In this document: piece by piece, positions 36,280 to 48,212 of the stretch
How the letters are laid out: every line of letters starts with the position of its first letter
Numbering within the stretch: the stretch's first letter is position 1
Source: Litomosoides sigmodontis
Taxonomy: Eukaryota > Nematoda > Chromadorea > Rhabditida > Onchocercidae
Length of the DNA stretch: 64,000 nt
Reading direction: 5' to 3'
Assembly (NCBI GenBank): GCA_963070105.1
Contig: OY718808.1
Location: 1,303,238 to 1,367,237, forward strand
Notes under the pieces: generated by a model
What the model saw: the letters and a program-made list of their open reading frames with translations, nothing else
The model's database searches: none
Told to the model about the DNA's origin: nothing
Translations under genes and position numbers: made by a program

Positions 36280-37706
36280 CATTGTTTTCATCCACGTGCA
36301 CACATTGGCGTACACGTGGATGAAAAAACCCATTCAGATAAAATTGATACGTGACACCCCCACCCCCTTTTACTAGTATCACATTTATGAAAAAAAACTA
36401 AAGACCACGCACGCATTGAAAGAATAACGAAATTAACTTTCGCTTTTGCAACAATGCTAGCAAATCTGTTTCATTGTAGTAAAAATTGTTGGTGAAATTT
36501 TACATGAATTCACAAATGAATTTTTCTTCCTCTCGCGATTGTCGTAAGAATCCGCCAATCCCTTTAATATACTTTCATATATTTCAGAGCTGTGAGAAAT
36601 TACATCCATCGACATGCACTTCGCTTACTTTTCATTCCTTCTCTTTTTCCAGTCAAACATTGAAAATGTCGTAAGTTCACTGAAGGTTTACAGAATATAA
36701 AAGTGTATTATTTTAAAACGCAATGTTTAAAATTTTCAACGCTCAGTGATATTATGCAATTTCAGAAAGCACAAACCGCGCAAACTAAACCTTTACATCC
36801 GCCGGCGCAAAAAGTGAGTGAAAGATAAGCAGACATAATTAAAGATTTATTCCTTTCTCATCTTCCAGTTCAGCATCCATATAACATTAATTTCATAAAG
36901 GGATGAAAAAACAAGTCTTTGAAAATGAATATTTCGAGAAGTTCAAAAAAAAACTTTGAGTTAAATGCTAAGCGAAATGAATTTCTTGCAATTTCAGAGA
37001 CCTAAAACGCAACAAATGGAACCCTTAGATTTGTCGGTGCCGAAATTCGGTGAGAGAGAAACAGAATCGCAGAACTCATTAGTTAACAAAAAGTTGCCGA
37101 ACTCGTCGTACAGTGTGGACACTTTTGCTTCTTCATTGTCTCTGAAAGGACACGTGAGGAGTCACACCGGTGAAAAGCCATACAGATGCGAGGAATGCAG
37201 GATGAATTTTTCTTTTTCATCGAATTTGAAAAGACATGAGAGGACTCATACCGGTGAAAAGCCGTACGGTTGTAAGGAATGCAGGATGAATTTCTCTACT
37301 TCATCAGGTTTGAAAAGACATGAGAGGACTCATACCGGTGAAAAGCCATACAGTTGTAAGGAATGCAGGATGAATTTCTCTTTTTCATCAGGTTTGAAAA
37401 TACACGAGAGGAGTCATACCGGTGAAAAGCCGTACGGTTGTAAGGAATGCAGGATGAATTTCTCTTCTTCATCAGATTTGAAAAGACATGAGAGGAGTCA
37501 TACCGGTGAAAAGCCGTACAGGTGTGAGCGGTGCGAGAAAAGCTTCGCTCGTTCATCGTATTTGAGTCAACACACGATGATTCACATTTACAGAAAGTCG
37601 AATCGTCCGATTTGAGGAGAAAATTTCACGCAGAATGCGGCAACTTGAGAGCTTACGTGCTGGTGAGAATTCGTTCAAGTGCCAAATGATACTGCGTGAT
37701 TCAAAT
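36280..37706 (+). repeat. left arm of zinc-finger inverted duplication
   Basis: Matches the reverse complement of about 43143-44665. Shared blocks include the upstream CACGTGCAC..TACACGT region, first exon ATGCA(C/T)TTCGCTTACTTTTC, exon 2 with its GTGAG donor, the finger array and the post-stop sequence GAAAATTTCACGCAGAATGC. Homology fades near 37706. It holds the intact gene copy. Confidence 0.85.
36614..37615 (+). CDS. C2H2 zinc-finger protein with PLDLS motif
   Basis: Three exons, 36614-36670, 36766-36813 and 36998-37615, all phase 0, give 240 aa. The N-terminus is short and hydrophobic (MHFAYFSFLLFFQ), then Gln/Pro-rich. MEPLDLSVPKF contains PLDLS, the CtBP-recruiting P-x-D-L-S motif of repressors. 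A finger-like segment lacking its cysteines (DTFASSLSLKGHVRSH) precedes five canonical C2H2 fingers (C-x2-C-x12-H-x3-H) joined by TGEKPY linkers. Four of the five share the core ECRMNFS(F/T/S)SS and are nearly identical in DNA (84-nt units), showing recent internal duplication; the last (RCERCEKSFARSSYLSQHTM) is distinct. Likely role: sequence-specific DNA-binding repressor (family knowledge plus motif). The start was chosen at 36614 because the inverted copy conserves the same ATG. Confidence 0.85.
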
Positions 37707-38332
37707 GTGTGCGAGGGAAGTTGCAACAACAAACGCCGTATTTTACCTGTTCTTCACGCGAGTAACGTGTCCCAACAGCAACTCATTTTCGTCCGTCACT
37801 CACTTACTTTTCGCATATTCCGTGCCAGCAAGTGAAATTGTTGGTGTGATGTCCACTCGGGCAGTTATCAGAGGGAAAGCTTTCGTATTAATTTGGAAGC
37901 ATGTTGACCTGTCAATTACCGCACCTTTTGTGTGGTAAAATGAGGCTGGCCGGATTAAGTGCGATTTGATTCTATTGTCGGACGAGGAGCTCATTTAAAT
38001 TCATCTCTGTTTTATCTCATTCTCTTAATTCTGTAGCGGTTCATCAATCCACGTCAGTGTTTGATTGGAAATTTGTGTGTTGATTTTTTGAAATTCCTTG
38101 CTTGTGATAGTGGAAAATATTTGTTGTAAATTACGGAGATGCTGGAGTATCGGACTATAATTAATGAAGTAAAACTTAAAACTTTCAGTGATACGTCATT
38201 GTTTTCGTTCATCGTTTGTTGTTTGTTGTTTTGTACGTGCGCTTTGCTAATCGCTCTTTCCTCCTTTAGTGGAGAAGATTGTTTCTCATTGTTATGTACT
38301 CTTTTATAAGCTTTGTGTAATAATAAAAACTA

Positions 38333-38430
38333 TTAATAGCTGTGCGGTGGAAGCGCCACACTACGTATATTAATAGCAGTTGTGCAATGCTTTTTAATCT
38401 TTGACATTAATAAATCCATTTCAATTGTAG
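38333..38430 (-). repeat. inverted repeat, right arm
   Basis: Partner of 35650-35748; the pair brackets a 2.6-kb interval with the intact zinc-finger gene. No transposase was seen between the arms. Confidence 0.75.
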
Positions 38431-40082
38431 AAGTTAATTTATGCAAAATATTGGCAAGCAGCTTTGCACAGTTTCTTTTCATTCGATTTCGTTTAATTTT
38501 TTTCATACCCTCAAAAGTGTGTTATTGAGGGCGGAAGCATTTTGCTGAATTTTCCTTTCAATTTCAATTTTCAAAATTCTACGGATATCTACGGATATCA
38601 GTGAAGCCGCAACGAAATGTAAATTTCAAACACCGACAATATTCACTTTCCTGGAAACCCACAAACTACAGAGTAAAGCAGTGCGAATAAACGGCTTGCG
38701 CGTTGAGTCGTGACGAGTGTGTTGGTCGAGCGACTGGTTGATGGCGTAAATTCTGGTAAAAATCTATTAGAATTGGTTAATGGAAGGAGGAAGTTAACAG
38801 TGCCTTTCGGCAATGACAATGACAATGACAGTAATGGTCGAGAGTTCTGGATTGTTAAGTGTATGTGGAAGTGGAAGTGATTTACTTGTCTAGGTTGATT
38901 AGGATGGATATTGCTAATGCTAATGGAAGAATTACATTATTAAAATTGACGATGGGGAGGAAGATGAAGCGGCATCTTAAGATAAAGGATATCTGGAGTA
39001 CTGGCGTACCAAATACCAAGCGCTAGAGGTGACATGAATTGAAGGAAGGTTAAATGTGGGCGCTTTGAATGTTAAATGTAGAGAAAAAAATTCTCAAACT
39101 TTTGCGAAATTAGCTAAATTGCGTCATATAACAACGGCTAAATAAATACGTAACTTCTTTATCAATGAGGTCACCGCTGGGATATTGTGACCATAGTAGT
39201 TAGAAGGTTATTTTGTAGTAATTTCTTCGAATTCTCGACAGCTAATATTTTTACAAATAAATATTATGGCGTTTAATCGATGAGAAAAGACTTTTGCTTC
39301 TTCAAAATTTTCGTCCCTATTCATCTACACAAGCAAAAGAGCTTGCAGTCTTGGCTTTCACTATTACATGAGAGTTCTAACATCTTCACCCGTACTATTA
39401 AAAACAAGAAAAAGTAGCACAGTTATCGCAATCAATTTAGGCAACATTTCTATTTGAAAGTGATATAAAATTTAAAGTGAGAGGAGCATATGTTTTGAAT
39501 TGAAGAAAATCCACCACTCTTCGATATCCTGTCAAAAGAAAAAACAAACGTAAGATGATTATCATCAAACTTCTAGTTTTTTATTTTCACCACTTTCAAT
39601 CTTTTTCTGTTTTTTTTTATGCAACATATTATCTGCAATATTTACTACATTGTATCCATAACTTACATGATTTATCTTCTGGTGTTCCACTTTTCATCTA
39701 CAAATGCAATTTTAATTAGATTCCCAAAATACATAAAGTTCGTAATGGTAGGAAGGAAGGCGATAATGTAGCCAATGAATTTAGCAGTGAATGTTGAATT
39801 AAGGCGCAAAGCGGACGAAAATGAATTACAGAAAGGTTAAGAAAAAGGTGTTTATTCTTTTAATGAATATGTTGTATGCCCCTTTTTAATGATAAAACTT
39901 TCCATAAAATGAGGCAGGCGTACGTATTTCACGTCACGTAATTGCCTGGAAGTTTAGGATAATAATAAGCATCATTTAACGATGAATAAGATATTCGCTG
40001 GCATCAACACTCTTGTGTTGTTTTTTCCCTTTGTTTTAAGCATGTGTTAAATACCCGCACCTTTTCTCCTCTCCACCTCCTC

Positions 40083-40097
40083 CCCCCCCCCCCCCCC
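40083..40097. repeat. poly-C run
   Basis: About 15 consecutive C within a CT-rich stretch just past the stop codon of the Gly/Cys-rich gene (minus strand). A likely site of assembly error. Confidence 0.9.
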
Positions 40098-40123
40098 GTC
40101 CTCCGCCCCGCCGTGTAAACTTT

Positions 40124-41768
40124 TTAGAAGTGAAGATTAAGTATTGGTGTCATAAAAGCTGATGATGGTATTACATTCCCAAAATAATAGTAGTGCTGTT
40201 CACATCCCACATCATCGCATTTCTTCTCGTTGTTAACACTGATCCGGTTGCTCCCATCATTATCACTATCGTTATGTGCATAAGCACTGCGATTCCGGTC
40301 ACTTTTACTTCTAGCGTTACTGTAATCAGTAAAACCACTATGATCAATCGCGCTACGCTTCCATCCAGTCGTTGTGTCGGTCGAGCGCTTCCTTAATCTA
40401 CAACCATTACCGCATCCTGAAAATTGAGATGGAAAATTTCACATTCTCTGCTAGGTCAGTGCTACGCTGAATTGCTGTCAAGGATTAAGAAGTGCTTGGT
40501 GTTTGATGAACATTACCTATTGGGAAAGTATTAATTAATTCTCGCTTGTAATTGTTGGAGAGAGAGGAGAATGAGCTTACGAGCGCTATAGGAAGCATCT
40601 TTTCTTAATTCACATCTCCTTACTGTTTTATTTCATTTATCATTTGACAAATGCTAAAAACACCTCCGGAATTTTGGTTTCTACGGATGAACTAAAGACG
40701 TTTTACGGATAGCTGTGCGGAAGACTTAATGAGTGGATGTTTAGCATATATAGTACCTCGTGCTCTCTCAGTGTATTTGTTGTCATAGCCCCAACTTCTG
40801 CTACGGCCAGGACCACCGCTATTACCACATCCTCTTCCACCACCTCCAGAGCAGCCACCACCACTACTACCTCTGTTACCGCAACCACCTCCACTACCAC
40901 AACCAGCTCGGCTATGACAACCACCTCCACCGCAGCGTCCACCACCACAGCTTCCACCTCCACCGCAACGTCCACCACCACAGCTTCCACCTCCACCGCA
41001 GCTTATACTACCGGAGTTTCCACCTCCGCAACCTCCACTACCGTAGCTTCTACTACCGCAGCCTCCATCGTCACAACCCCCACCACCACAGCCACAGTGA
41101 GAACATCTCCTACAACAACATCTAAAACTGATCGAAGTAGCATCATTTAAAATTGTTCCGAAGACTTCAAATTGGAAACAAATTTTGCAAATTCAAAATT
41201 TCTTAAGCTTTGAATTATTTTTAACACTCAACAATTTATAACATGAAGCACGAAATAACCAAACCTGCCGAAGAATAATCCTTGAATTTCGTCGATGACA
41301 ATTAAAAGCGCGATAATGTGGTGAATTCTGTTCATAATTTATTAGGTCTTTATTAGAGCCTGAAATTTGCTTCAGATTACCTTCACTTCTCTGTCCTCAT
41401 TCCTTGATTATTTCCAGTGGGTAGAGAAGAAGGTTTTAAAAAAAAAGTTATTAAATGATTTGTTTATATAAGAAGGACCACAGATGCAGCAGAATCAAAA
41501 TCTGCGATGAAGGCGGTCGATCTATTCGTTAATACACAAATAGCGCACCATAAAGTAGGATTATGTTTGGACGTGAAGAGCATACTAAGTGGATTAATGC
41601 TTTGCTAGCTCAGTTATCAACGAATTAAATTGATAATTGTTCCAAGAATTTAATCTTCCAGTTTCATCATCTCCTGAAACACTCATTGATAATCGATAGC
41701 TTATATCACTACCGATTAGTCCAACATAAATGAGGTACGCAGGAGATAAATAACACTGTCGTACGCAT
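40124..41768 (-). CDS. secreted Gly/Cys-rich protein
   Basis: Three minus-strand exons, 41713-41768, 40757-41121 and 40124-40416, join in phase (2, then 1) into 237 aa. Exon 1 encodes MRTTVLFISCVPHLCW, a short signal-peptide-like hydrophobic start. Exon 2 is an imperfect repeat of Gly and Cys: CGGGGSCGGGRC units, with CCCRRCSHCGCGGGGC at the start and ending SRSWGYDNKYTERAR. Exon 3 starts CGNGCRLRKRS and is hydrophilic (Ser/Asn/Asp-rich) with two more Cys (KKCDDVGCEQHYYYF). Gly/Cys repeats of this type occur in cuticle, eggshell and other crosslinked extracellular matrix proteins; a structural role is inferred. The long Thr/Ser/Ala frame on the opposite strand (40737-41150) and the Val/Glu/Ala frame beside it are shadows of the GGN codon bias. 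The gene sits in the spacer of the zinc-finger inverted duplication. Confidence 0.75.
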
Positions 41769-43142
41769 CCTGTAAACATGGAATCATGTGGAAATATGCA
41801 AATTGTATGACAACATTTAGTAGCGACGACGGCATTTGAATAAAGTCAAGAAATTGTCGAACACTTTTTCAACTACTCTTTCAAAGTGCGATGATGCATT
41901 AATTTGAATGCTTTAAAGATGCACCACTGTTTTTTCATACATTGTTCCTTCCACCTTTTTCCCTTCGCTTTCTGTACTACAAAGCAAAGTATACCGCACG
42001 TCTGAGCGGTGAAAGTTGTTACTTTAATTAAGTATCAAATCAATGAAAGCTTTCACACCACTGAATAACCAAGAAGCCGTAACATGTTAAATTTCCTTAA
42101 TTTATTGATCTTTATGGTTTGTAAAATGCTCGAAAAGTTTTACATTCAAGTTGATTTCATGCGCATAATACACGCCTCTAACAAAATCAATTTCGTACTT
42201 CACTATTTGATTTTTATATAGAAATGAAGGAATTCATTTAGTTCATTTCCAGTTCATAATTTATTCTCATCATTTTTATCATATCATTCTTCCAGGGAAT
42301 TATTTACCAAAGTTTCCTCTCAGTTGAACACTTCGCAAAAACTTCCAAATTCACTGGCAACATTTGCTTAACATTTCAATCGCCGTTGTCAGTGCATAGA
42401 TAACGTACAAAACAAATCTGTTAAATGTGCTACTGAAACTGAAAACTTATTCAGAGCTATAAAATCCTGCTGAGGGATTTTCGGAAACAGGAATTCGATT
42501 TAGGACAATTTGGAAATTAATGTATTCAGGAAATGCTCATTTCAGAAGTGCTTTTTTCACTTGGAACTTTCCGTTGGTTTCTAATGGAATAGTGGAAATT
42601 TCGTCGAAAGGAGGAAAATAGATTTCTCTTTCGCACCTGTTTATTACATTAAAAATCAGGAAAGCACATGTATGAAGCAACAAAGAATTGCAGATTTAAG
42701 TTTTACTTCAAATACAGTCAATAATTAATCATTGAAATTCCAACACTTTCGTAATTTACAACAAACGAGATAAATCAGAGGTGAATTTAAATGAGCTTCT
42801 CGTACGACAACAATAAAATCAATACGGCACTTAATCCTTCTTACCGCATTTTACCACATGAAAGGTGCTCCAACTGGACTAGTCGATATGTTTACAAGCA
42901 ATTCGCTTCATAGACAATGAAATAAAAATTCACCCTCCGACGAGTGTGCCCCAATGGAAAAATTTAGAAAAAAAAAAGCTAAAAGGAATTATCCGACAAG
43001 TAAATGAAATGAGAGGAGGAACAGAACCTATAAGGAACAACAGCAGAATGCATAAATGAACTGTACGAATTTCATTAATGCAACGTCCAATTCGGTTTAA
43101 AACCACTTAGAAGCTGAGCTGCCGTTGAGACAGTCCGGTTGC
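41769..43142. other. intergenic
   Basis: No supported gene or repeat. Confidence 0.5.
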
Positions 43143-44311
43143 ATAACATTCAAATCACGCAGTATCATTTGGCACTTGGACGAATTCTCACCGACACGGA
43201 AGCTCTCAAGTTGCCGCATTCTGCGTGAAATTTTCTCCTCAAAACGGACGATTCGACTTTCCGTCAATGTGAGTCATCGTGTGTCGACTCATATACGACG
43301 AACGACTGGGGCTTTTCTCGCACCGCTCACACCTGTACGGCTTTTCACCGGTATGACTCCTCTCATCTCATGTCTTTTCGAATCTGATGAAGAAGAGAAA
43401 TTCATCCTGCATTCCTGACAACTGTACGGCTTTTCACCGGTATGACTCCTCTCATCTCATGTCTTTTCGAATCTGATGAAGAAGAGAAATTCATCCTGCA
43501 TTCCTGACAACTGTACGGCTTTTCACCGGTATGAGTCCTCAGGTGTGTTTTGAAATGCGATGAGTCTAGGATGATTCTTCCGCATTCCTGACAACTGTAC
43601 GGCTTTTCACCGGTATGACTCCTCTCATCTCATGTCTTTTCGAATCTGATGAAGAAGAGAAATTCATCCTGCATTCCTGACAACTGTACGGCTTTTCACC
43701 GGTATGAATCCTCTCATCTCATGTCTTTTCGAATTCGATGAAGAAGAGAAATTCATCCTGCATTCCTGACAACTGTACGGCTTTTCACCGGTATGACTCC
43801 TCTCATCTCATGTCTTTTCGAATCTGATGAAGAAGAGAAATTCATCCTGCATTCCTGACAACTGTACGGCTTTTCACCGGTATGACTCCTCTCATCTCAT
43901 TTCTTTTCGAATCTGATGATGAAGAGAAATTCATCCTGCATTCCTGACGACTGTACGGCTTTTCACCGGTATGAGTCCTCAGGTGTGTTTTGAAATGCGA
44001 TGAGTCTAGGATGATTCTTCCGCATTCCTGACAACTGTACGGCTTTTCACCGGTATTTTCACGTCCGTTCGGAAGAAGAGGAAGAAATAAATAATTCTTA
44101 ATAATGTCCACTCATCGCTTGCTCACTTTTTGCGTCAGTGGGCGCAAAGGTTCCGCACTGGTCTGCTCTGCTCAGCACTGTTTCTGAAATCACGCCAAAA
44201 CATTACGTTTTAAAATAGTGCGCTTTTATATTCTTTAGACGTTAAATGAACTTGCGCTCTTACCAATGTTTGAGTGGAAAAGGAGAGGAATGAAAAGTAA
44301 GCGAAATGCAT
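43143..44311 (-). pseudogene. zinc-finger gene copy destroyed by repeated 5-bp insertions
   Basis: Minus-strand counterpart of the + gene. The first exon (ATG at 44311, MHFAYFSFL then a GTAAGA donor) is preserved. The second exon (44130-44186) in the ancestral frame gives K-Q-C-stop. The finger array (about 43335-44060) has eight repeat intervals measured between GTACGGCTTTTCACC marks: 89, 89, 84, 89, 89, 89, 89 and 84 bp. The 84-bp units are intact fingers ([19 protein letters not shown]). The 89-bp units carry an extra ATGAG (AAAGACATGAGATGAGAGGAG against AAAGACATGAGAGGAG in the + copy) and shift the frame. The 3' part after the array matches the + gene. There is no continuous frame, so I call it a pseudogene, expanded after it was damaged. 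Confidence 0.88.
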
Positions 44312-44665
44312 ATCGATGGATGTAATTGCTCGCAGTTCTAAAAAATACTAAAGTATACTAATGTACTGACGGAGTGTTACGGCAACTGCTTCAGGAAGAA
44401 ATTTCCGTCTGTTTCAGGAAGAATTTTCCGTCGGGCAATTCATTTATGATTTCATGTAAAGTTACACCAACAATTTATGCTGCTATGAAGCAGATTTGCT
44501 AGCATTGTTGGGAAGGTTAATCCTTTTATTCTTTTATTACATGCGTGGCCTTTAGTTCTTTTCGAAAAGGGGCGAGGAGGGTGTTACGCATCAATTTCAT
44601 GTGAATGAATATATCGTTTACGTGTACGACAATGAGTGCACGTGAATAGAATAAATTAAAATGAA
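43143..44665 (-). repeat. right arm of zinc-finger inverted duplication
   Basis: Reverse-complement partner of 36280-37706; spacer about 5.4 kb. It carries the degraded gene copy. Confidence 0.85.
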
Positions 44666-46626
44666 TAAATATTGAATGATTAATTGTATGCAACACAAAT
44701 AGTCTTCCATTTTTGCTAAGCATGAATATTGCTGGTATTCGAATTTTACAACTCATTGCTGCTCTGTGCATAGCTGACACCAAATTTCACAATTTCACAA
44801 ATTTCACTCCAACCATTTTGGTGGTGCAGCAAAAATTTTTGCAAAAATTATATCATCAAATAGTTTTCAACGATGTCTGAAATTAAATTACAAGCGTCAC
44901 AGTGTCGTGGCTCTTTATATCGGTGATAAACAAATGCGCTGAAATATTCAGTCTTCAAATAACGCCGCGTTGCACATTTCTAACCTTTAATGAATTTACT
45001 GTGATGCTGAACTTGAAAGGGAAAAGAAGTAAATAGAAGACATCAAGTGGAAATATACAACAAAAATGATTATTCATATTATCTGTACAATAGATAGCTG
45101 TTTGTGAGATTAAAAAAAAAAATGCGAAGTTAATTTTTGACAAAAATATAATTCTCAGTGCAAAAGATATTCATTTGTTCGCTTATCGGTATGTTCTAAA
45201 ATCTTTTACGTGAAAGGAAAATTTGCAAATATACTAAGATTACTTCATGGAATATGTGAAAACGGTAATTCCGCTATTCATATGTCGGAAAAACATTTTG
45301 AGATTGACTACCTTTGGTAGCGCACCTGTAAATGCTCGTACTATTTATTGTCCGTAATTTGTGTCACTGACTTTTCATGGTGCCATATTTCCACGGTCAT
45401 ATTTCTTCAAAAAAGGTTTGCACGAAGTAGAGAATGAAAATGAATAATACGTCATAACATGCATGGACTTCAATTTAAATTACTGAATAAAAAAATGCTT
45501 CCAAAAAAGTCCCCAAATAGAAAATAAATTCAGTTAAAATTAACTTTTTAGACTTATACCATATATTGCTTAAGCATTTTGTACATTTAATCTCAATGGT
45601 ATATCACAAAATTAGTAAAATCATTCCGGAAGAGTTAGCCATTGTATAACATTTCCTATTTCACTGCGCGAAAAAATAGCAGGAAGATAGGCAAGTCCGT
45701 AAGTTCCAGTAAAATTCAAGATCATTTCGTTCGAGATCCTCTATAATTCATCCCTCCTTTATCACTATTATTAGCCGCTATCACTTGTTGCAGCATTTCC
45801 ACTCCAAACACTTCATTGCGCTCAAAACCGTCATCCTCTTATCACTAAAAAATCCAGTGCGTGCGTGAACATCCGAAATAACTTTAGCATAGATTATACA
45901 CATCCGTCAGATTTCGTCAGCTAATTAAAAACAACTGCACAGTCTTCGTCCTATCATCACTCCCGACATCATACAGTGACAGCTAATCGTTTTGCAATCT
46001 TCCTTTACTGTTGACAAATCCACATTTACAGTACATAACCTTTGATATGCCCATCCTTTGTTACATTCCAGTTATGTCGATCTAAATCTGCATTTGCTAC
46101 CGCTGATATAATTCATTAAATTAGCTGACCTATTTTGAATATATTCTGATGTGTCAAAGGAAAACAACAGCATTACTTTAGAGAATTTTGGACACTTGGT
46201 TATACGAACGAGGATATATGAATATTCATTTCTAGCCTGAAAAAAATTGACCTTTTTTCCGAGGTTGCCATCCTGCTGATTTAATGATTTGTGAAAACTT
46301 TAATGTAACTTTATCAAAGAACAACTTTTACTCACTTATTCGTGAAATTTTTCTTCCTCGACAATAGAGCAAACCTTATTGAACTGCTTTAAAATATTTT
46401 ACTACTTAATTAAATAGTTCAGCTGAAAAGTTACCTAATTTGATTTAGCTGCACTGAAAAATTTTTCGCATATGATTAATTAATGTAATGCTTGCCATAT
46501 AACATTTGCCTCTTACATTTATCATACAGTTTTTCATTTCACTGATGCGGTATCATACAAGTTCTTAACTTCCATGATACTGATGTACTAAAAGTATTTC
46601 AACTAAACACATTAAAAGGCAGAAAA
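44666..46626. other. intergenic
   Basis: AT-rich; no supported gene, repeat or RNA. Confidence 0.5.
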
Positions 46627-48212
46627 CTAGGAAATAGCATTAGAAGCAGTGGTATTGCTACGATAACGAACAACGACACAACGATTTCGAAGTGTCGAAA
46701 GGTCACTTGATGGTATCACATAATCGATTACTTTCGCTAGCGCTTCGCGTAAATTTAAATTGCTAGCAACAAGTTGCGAATAATTCCACACAGCTATGTG
46801 CCGACTTTTGCCATGAACACAAAACACGTGTGTAGCTTTGGAACAGGTATGAGCACTTATCGTATTCCACGCTATCGTTTCCAACTCTTTCACGGGACAA
46901 AGAAATCCTATCTGAAGAATGAAAATGAAATATAAAATAAAAAAATGAGATATCAATGTTTAACGAAACCTTTGATTTTTCATTTTAAAACATCATGTTT
47001 GGGATATTTCTTAATCTGATCCCTTATTCCTCATATGCTTTGAAAATTTTATTATTCGCTTCTTTTTTATTACTTTTTCTCATCATATATCATATGTTAT
47101 TTCATGCTACACCACATTAACGCTGTTCAACTGGAAAAAACTAACAACAAGACACCAATGAGCACTATGTCCTCCACGATTACTTGGTTGATGGTTCTTA
47201 TCACAATCATACGGTACTAACAACAAAGCATTTTCTTGAACCAATTGCTCCATTTGAGTTGTAGATGGAACATTTTCGACCGCTACATCTAACATTGGCC
47301 ATAACGAAGCCGCAATATCAGCTAACCAATCAGCTGAAATAAGTGGAAGACAGAATTATAAATTTTTGAGAAATAAAAGACTTTAAATCGCTGAAACTGA
47401 AATATGTGCTAATAAATTCTAGTATTGCTCCAACTAAACTTCATGTTTTTATTGAAAGTTGCTCAGAGATATACTTTCAATGTATTAGAACAGCAGTAAC
47501 AATGTTATCGATGAGTGAGTTCCAGTAATATATCAAACATACCGGAAAATATTTCACCGTGATTCGTGTACCCTTTTCGTTTAGCGTATTGGAAGATCTC
47601 ATCCATATTTCGATATGGAAGGCCATGAGCCTTAACAGCCATTTGCAGAGCAACTAGACCGCATCTGAATTTTGTTTTGATTCATAAAGTTTAATTAATT
47701 ATTACATTTATTTTATCGCATTGTCATAAAAGAAACCATAAAACTGCTTGATTCAAATGTTAATTTTTTAATTAATTAATACACAATCTGAAAACTTATT
47801 CAAAACGGTGACTGGATCAAAGTAGGCTAATTTAAAGTGTTACTTGTATTCACGATAATCCTTTATTGCATATACTTCTGCATATTATGTAGTTGGAGAA
47901 ATTTTATATAGTGAAATAAATTACTACCACAAAGAATTAGCAATGAATGAACAAACTTAAGTGGAGCAAAATATTTTAAAAAAATTCAGAGAATTTTCTC
48001 TGATTTCTGGATATGGAAGAGACTTGCGTATGAAAAACCTAACTGATAAGTGAAAGAATGCATAAGGCTTACTGGGGTCCATTCTGTAGTATTGGTTCCA
48101 CGTTTTTGATAAATGCAACAGCTCCTCGGCTTACCACATTTTTGGAGCAATCGTTCAGAACCGAGAGAATCCGTTGCCGTACCAACGGTGACAACGTTGG
48201 TGGTACGGCTAC
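46627..48212 (-). CDS. ACTMAP: actin maturation protease (ACTMAP, C19orf54/UPF0692 family)
   Basis: Minus-strand exons: 48073-48212, 47543-47664, 47122-47333 and 46627-46911, all in phase (759 nt, about 252 aa). ACTMAP is a cytosolic cysteine protease with a papain/C39-like fold that trims the N-terminus of actin after acetylation. Diagnostic sequence: ILQNGPQ leading to CGLVALQMAVKAHGLP, with the catalytic Cys; YAKRKGYTNHGEIFS; LLLVPYDCDKNHQPSNRGGH followed by SAHW with the catalytic-type His; and GKSRHIAVWNYSQLVASNL. The start codon is uncertain. No ATG precedes the block in its exon; an ATG sits directly before a GTAAGT donor at 48495-48497, which would splice in phase to the acceptor at 48212. 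A proline-rich N-terminus as in vertebrates is absent. It lies downstream of PP5 on the same strand. Confidence 0.88.

Larger units (their letters stand above)
37616..40123. other. intergenic
   Basis: No supported gene. Holds the right inverted-repeat arm (38333-38430), a short (CAATGA)n run at about 38812-38831 and, near its end, a C-run. Confidence 0.5.

Noticed and set aside
40737..41150. 137-codon Thr/Ser/Ala-rich frame on the plus strand (mucin-like)
   Set aside because: Mirror of the Gly/Cys codons on the minus strand; it has no supporting exons, while the minus frame splices in phase on both sides.
43125..43418. 97-codon plus-strand frame
   Set aside because: Antisense of the 3' part of the zinc-finger pseudogene.
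43842..44111. 89-codon minus-strand frame with two fingers, as a possible small zinc-finger gene
   Set aside because: It runs into the 5-bp insertion and stops; it is a surviving fragment of the wrecked array.
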